Shown here piece after piece: positions 26,801 to 27,459 of a stretch of 27,459 nt of DNA. Position numbers and translations under genes: made by a program. Origin of the DNA: a virus; the IMG/VR virus record IMGVR_UViG_3300038441_001250, positions 1 through 27,459 of that record, one strand, 5' to 3'. The notes beneath the pieces are model-generated. The model ran no database searches and was not told the DNA's origin. It worked only from the letters and a program-made list of their open reading frames with translations. Numbering within the stretch: the first letter of the stretch is position 1; each line of letters begins with the position of its first letter.

Positions 26801-27122
26801 GCCAGCCGGCGTAGCCCAGGTGCAGGAATCGGTGTTCGAGGTGCAGCGCCAGATCTCGCTCAACAAGATGCGCGAGACCGAGATCGCGAACAAGTGGGCC
26901 ATGGGGGTGTTCCGCAAGGACTCCGACCTCGTCCGTGAGGCGCGGAGTGAGCTGGCCGCCTGGAACCGCGACAATCCCAGCACACCCATCGTGATAAAGA
27001 TGCCTCAGATCCTCAAGCGCGTGCGCCAGATGAACCTCAACAAGGCCGATCGCATCGCCAAGACCGCGCCCACCGAGATTCGGAGCCAGGTGCGCGATGC
27101 GCTGCGCGAGGCTCAGCGATGA
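17880..27122 (+). CDS. Giant 3080-aa polyvalent PLxRFG-type internal virion protein
   Basis: ATG 17880 begins one unbroken 3080-residue frame. In order: hydrophobic Gly/Ala-rich helices (about 58-330); Pro/Ala linkers; a small PFKTRMAA...GGFVVRP unit (478-510); a ParB/Srx-like domain (601-702) with VVDGHHQW at 668-674; a YFTPGHVVRGYGG domain (860-945); a helical region; an LPD5-like piece (about 1190-1240); an LPD1-like domain (1277-1385) with zincin motif His1366-Glu1367-x-x-His1370; a second metallopeptidase-like domain with HEALGH (His1614, Glu1615, His1619); a mixed region; the PLSRFG motif (2407-2412); and an LPD38-like C-terminal part (about 2600-3000) with FKQYSISYVELMH. Polyvalent proteins of this type are ejected with phage DNA and combine host-conflict domains. 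Domain names are from pattern memory. Residues about 2009-2091 have inverted codon bias (see nested ORF). Confidence 0.88.
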   Translation: MNLEEARKRLPELEGLSDPAAIDVIHEVYYPQMDKAKLAGKLGYKAPPAPAPERSTMRAAGDLALQFGGGAVSGVRMMSDLLGANNAVSGTLRNAEDALQKLQSAAAQADQQQIAAIMKEAESKGFVDQVLAGVKAFGVAPAAMVAQALGTSLPTLATAAIPGAGPMALAARLGAAGAVGAGQGAGNIKGVIYDQVKANPLPGEAPEQTEARAVDAQSYTGENADQIALGGGLGLLAGATGMERAVGALRNGVAKAAPGMAARVGLGAAGEAVPEALQGGQEKLAGNLALGREGFDVDPMSGVVAGGTMEALAGGVMGGATALPRPAVRTPDPISQAGDAIRSAEVVPESGPMTRAANVATEMKAQQAEADVAAQVAAIEPAEPAPVPAQPVADDPVAQPVAAVSPVEAAPVDASDAAQEQRANNALASMERQAQRDMQSMRDFSRTTPATSDVPDPFADVPVAGGAPAAAASGDVLNPKGEPFKTRMAAQRATKKTPGDVVPVAGGFVVRPTISQDLASEPTQGTPDAAAVAPFDAGAAPAVEPGAGPDAGEAGAAALVRPAEPEQPAALIAQAPAMPAAESDWQVFPADTETLNVPRAEMPQIKAAHRGAMVNFLKARGIEHEADEVAANTLKPTQAEFSISKVKKAQDFGDPDRSILVSADGYVVDGHHQWIARGANGASVKVIRLKAPISELLPAVREFPSSTVDETTADVQNATQEPAGEAAQAANTETTAPAGSDGAATEGVSPEGSSPVEAAGVKDGAAPESDAAHPPQADASPPQQTGQAPEPEPEQRTPEKVVARRKRLIAERKASEIASPAQEATKEAPATEAPAPSKPKAKRQTAASRQAEAEAARAGYFTPGHVVRGYGGFDEVLAYNPTDGGGFSVTVHEVKRVGDEWHRVGKPQDARTHSTQPEDRLLKNGPFARLSYRRAGEVVYTSPRADGQPFPNAVDRGVAPPAEKVAEPDPAPAPKAERAAAPKSAAPVKIEDFGEKLAGARKDYAAQLKDAEALDVSAVPLSQSWPEPDYQKLLEGGADPFTVAFIHAARDEVPNKPQTAWKLKGWVPMVNALRGMSHMLLAGRATRQSLTDMLSRADMRSVRDGVASRAELYEAVGHDRSLKGLSFAEHHYSLYKGQPNVRKWVVSQRSKSTAFGNWPRELAVGDTKAAMLEQFTAKLVAQDINGVSAKAKPSFVIYGKRGQKGAFIGKKIGREYIDLHKADDVVAARRYMAENTAALEKALERYKETPFERKSENAPRVGGDHRNGAPVTPEVFGDTFGFRGVQFGNYVEQGRRQSDLNEAFDALMDMAAVLDLPPRALSLNGRLGLAFGARGKGGKNAPVAHYEPSSVVINLTKGGGPGSLAHEWFHAMDNYFAKEGGDIGFMTDAARGDALRAEMREAFMVIKRAMNQGELKKRSLELDKRRSKPYWSTSLEMAARSFESYVIAKLYDQGAANDYLANVVSPEYWAAEEAMREVFEGKKAGPTFPYPTVDEMPALRAAFDDFFKVVQTRKDDDGKVAMFSRAEGAPKGISPAQASSIVSALSKRWANAPEVVVVSSIQDEAVPVEVREHDLEQRSLGASGEPEGFWYDGKAYVVAGALNGPADVVRVLFHEALGHYGLRGTFGEGLTPILKQLIAMRRPAVEAKAAQYGLQMSNEEHRMQAAEEVLAEMAQSRPGLGFVKRAIAAVRAWLRTHVPGFASMKLTDTDIISQFILPARRFVENGAARQQGGVEPAMAFSKAERNALDEISRMDEMFAVPKSNQLTLEGIFADLAPQIQVKRGHAMGTQTTYRLTLPIANKGDGLITATVTVREPNPYGASVYGVEFDAENEIMEASTVRPGENPADLSPDMADVWIDVSSLPQGSGLGEIIYSAAANFAHNTGRVFIGDPNGLSAVALRRRTEQMISSALKFGTTDHLAPHPDQVKGDTAAGVPALRWVYGDSEGNIERMIDVSLQSIENALPSAKLIGYDAASNKFFRIDTGARLPFRSAIAGVVNAQSLGRAIDGRRPDGLGRAADRAGQGVDAGAASAGSAGWRTVARAALFRYLREAQGVAADGADRGSLLDRLRDAGARLGREGPVASGGASAEPIFYSRSAGNSNGLSAETGARFSRSLTESINNVRSMALPAGYVVNDLFQSTGKLSWWNKTVGTMYNLAQRERDFKPVFDKAQEFLNDVAFYAAEASNLAPKILPKLETLKDITKSPISAADNKAISAPIFEGTLTWMRDPSTRKPITMEEAEAKAASMTTEQKAGELVRKGMLAPEVLKMWQGQPVDQYTAMVSDRYERDMLNAGIVWTDAELKGQFKLSDDQVALYREFRAAVDKSLSTLAIADMVRFGGQDVQPVRELALEAESVDAAAKLLRDFLLAEAEADPARKRVLTDTADRMLDKAAKANSLMERGYAPLSRFGRYSLDVVDAGGERVYFGLFESQAQANKMARQMRGNFPKASITQGTVSQEAYKMFAGVSPETLELFGQLVGLEAKGDGALNEVFQQYLKNAKSQRSAMKRLIQRKGISGFSEDPGRVLAGFVYSNARQTSSSLHMGELATAVDEIPKTKGELKDMAVKLNDYVKNPQEEAQALRGLLFAQYLGGSVSSALLNALQPVQVTFPWLSQFGGGIKAASRMKRAISDVLARRELEPTLAKALKKAEEDGVVSPQEVFQLQAQAAGRAPLLTSDGTRLGAAGAAANNTLSRVTLAWGKLFGAAEQFNRRSTYIAAYRTAVEQGMGDPAKFAERAVYETQFVYSKANRPQWARGAVGATLFTFKQYSISYVELMHRMYTQGGPEGKKAALLGIAVLFLMSGLGGLPFNDDLEDLIDGFMQRVMNRNFNTKQAKREFFTNLLGANLANFLERGVSGLPGAPIDVSGRLGLGNLIPGTGVFQKKDDYSRDLLEIVGPAGDFAKRGGQAAGKALQGEVLGARGALATVSPVASRNAIKGWEMATTGMYLDDRGRKVLDSSGMDALFKSIGIQPAGVAQVQESVFEVQRQISLNKMRETEIANKWAMGVFRKDSDLVREARSELAAWNRDNPSTPIVIKMPQILKRVRQMNLNKADRIAKTAPTEIRSQVRDALREAQR
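23917..24195 (+). CDS. Nested ORF in the +1 frame of the giant gene (possible overprinted gene)
   Basis: A 92-codon frame inside the giant gene, from ATG 23917 (an earlier ATG at 23875 is in frame) to TGA 24193-24195. It encodes MAWAEQPTEQDKAWMLEQQA, then LLRELHYFGTSERPRAW and EEAFWTDCAMRAPGLDEKAQ, a normal-looking helical, Trp/Gln/Glu-containing protein. By my count about one in eight of its codons over 23917-24150 ends in A or T, versus about half in the giant frame over the same bases, which there reads as G/A/R/D-rich sequence. No good ribosome site precedes either ATG. The last 15 residues look like a shadow of the giant frame. It may be a real overprinted gene, an inserted gene remnant, or the mark of two compensating frameshifts. 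Confidence 0.4.
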   Translation: MAWAEQPTEQDKAWMLEQQARDQRVGVLLRELHYFGTSERPRAWRPTEQTEEAFWTDCAMRAPGLDEKAQLQAVARLRNPSSTAVARATATA

Positions 27123-27232
27123 ACTGGCCGGGGGTCTTTGTTGTGCTGGGGCTGCTGGTGCTCGCCGGTGTCACGTGGCCCTACGGCATCGTGATCGTCA
27201 TCGGCCTCGTGCTGCTGCTACTGCGCGGATAG
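27119..27232 (+). CDS. 37-aa membrane mini-protein
   Basis: ATG 27119 overlaps the giant gene's stop as ATGA and the frame ends at TAG 27230-27232. The product is 37 residues, nearly all hydrophobic: FVVLGLLVLAGVTW, a Pro-Tyr-Gly turn, then IVIVIGLVLLLL and a final Arg-Gly. It could be one long or two short membrane spans joined by a PYG turn. It is the last gene of the late operon. Possible roles are a second holin-like or virion membrane protein that assists the giant protein, but the sequence does not decide. Codon use matches its neighbours and the junction type is the same as the other genes, which supports it being translated. Confidence 0.6.
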   Translation: MNWPGVFVVLGLLVLAGVTWPYGIVIVIGLVLLLLRG

Positions 27233-27261
27233 GGCGGCTTGGCGGGGCCGATCCAGCAGCA

Positions 27262-27291
27262 CAAAAGAAAACGGCGCCTAGTTGGCGCCGT
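27262..27291 (-). terminator. Rho-independent terminator, minus-strand direction
   Basis: An 8-base perfect stem ACGGCGCC (27271-27278) / GGCGCCGT (27284-27291) with a 5-base loop. Read on the minus strand it is followed by TTTCTTTTG, a classical U-rich tail, so it would stop transcripts coming from the tRNA-Leu gene. On the plus strand only GCTCAATTTC follows, so it may also work weakly as the end of the phage late operon. Confidence 0.75.
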
Positions 27292-27300
27292 GCTCAATTT

Positions 27301-27394
27301 CAAAGATAAGAATTGCGGGAAACTTGTCGGTTTGCGGGAATCACAATTGATTTCTGTGAGTGGCCGCTATCGTCAAAACCCTATGTTATCTTTG
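27301..27394. repeat. Short direct and inverted repeats next to tRNA-Leu
   Basis: This AT-richer stretch between the terminator and the tRNA holds a 9-base direct repeat TTGCGGGAA (27313-27321 and 27332-27340, 19 bases apart). It is bracketed by a 9-base inverted repeat, CAAAGATAA (27301-27309) with TTATCTTTG (27386-27394), the second arm touching the tRNA 3' CCA. Such clustered short repeats beside a tRNA 3' end resemble integrase arm-type sites, but chance is not excluded. No gene is seen in 27233-27392. Confidence 0.45.
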
Positions 27395-27459
27395 GTGCCC
27401 AGGAGAGGACTCGAACCTCCACGATGTTACTCGCTAGTACCTGAAACTAGTGCGTCTAC
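27393..27459 (-). tRNA. tRNA-Leu (anticodon CAG), 5' end outside the window
   Basis: The reverse complement reads GGTAGACGC (D-loop part), an anticodon arm CTAGT-TTCAGGT-ACTAG with anticodon CAG (complement of 27441-27443), a long variable arm (CGAGTAACATCG) as expected for a class II leucine tRNA, a T-arm GGAGG-TTCGAGT-CCTCT and acceptor strand CCTGGGC-A, followed by an encoded CCA (27393-27395). The 5' acceptor and part of the D-arm lie beyond the window. It points away from the phage genes, with its 3' end facing them, the usual geometry of a tRNA used as a prophage attachment site. It might instead be phage-borne, but its full conservation favours a host gene. Confidence 0.93.

Noticed and set aside
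27233-27392. A promoter in the AT-richer stretch before the tRNA
   Set aside because: I found only weak -35-like TTGAC or TTGCGG matches without a convincing -10 at proper spacing on either strand.

Overview
The window is the late (virion and lysis) part of a tailed-phage genome, most likely a podovirus-like prophage, ending at a tRNA-Leu gene. All credible protein genes lie on the + strand. They are tightly packed and mostly linked by 4-base ATGA/GTGA stop-start overlaps. Base composition is GC-rich with strongly G/C-ending codons. This and the Leu(CAG) tRNA with an encoded CCA suggest a GC-rich proteobacterial host; a betaproteobacterium (Burkholderiales) is my best guess, but the sequence does not prove it. 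Terminase, portal, capsid and integrase genes are not in the window.

Layout. (1) 3-5546: the end of a head-tail adaptor-like protein, a small virion-type protein, an 818-aa putative polysaccharide-acting tail protein, a 675-aa fibre with two fibronectin III domains and seven 22-residue repeats, and a small fibre-tail adaptor-like protein. (2) 5543-7523: a lysis cassette of holin, lysozyme-like endolysin, a small HAD-fold phosphatase, inner-membrane spanin and outer-membrane lipoprotein spanin. (3) 7525-10787: a second fibre module (fibre, polyglycine adhesin-like tip, two accessory proteins) coupled to an acyl-lipid/acyl-CoA desaturase carrying all the His boxes. (4) 10842-27232: a small acidic protein, a 674-aa tail structural protein, a small coiled protein, a GNAT acetyltransferase-like protein and an internal-virion-like protein. 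These are followed by a methyltransferase fused to a PAPS-reductase-like PP-loop domain, a second coiled-coil internal-virion-like protein, a 3080-aa polyvalent 'PLxRFG' protein and a 37-aa membrane mini-protein. (5) 27233-27459: a minus-strand terminator, short direct and inverted repeats, and the 3' part of tRNA-Leu(CAG), a plausible prophage attachment region.

How it works together (inference). The fibre modules recognise and perhaps degrade surface polysaccharide. The 674-aa protein and the internal-virion-like set form the tail and the ejected payload. The giant protein carries two separate metallopeptidase-type motifs, a ParB-like domain and a hydrophobic Gly/Ala-rich N-terminus, and is probably delivered with the DNA. 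The lysis cassette opens the cell at the end.

The points most worth a second look are the methyltransferase/PP-loop fusion, which has an APS-reductase-type CC...CxxC signature but no C-terminal catalytic Cys motif; the desaturase; a roughly 240-base segment inside the giant gene where codon bias jumps to the +1 frame and exposes a nested 92-codon ORF; and the tRNA-Leu junction.
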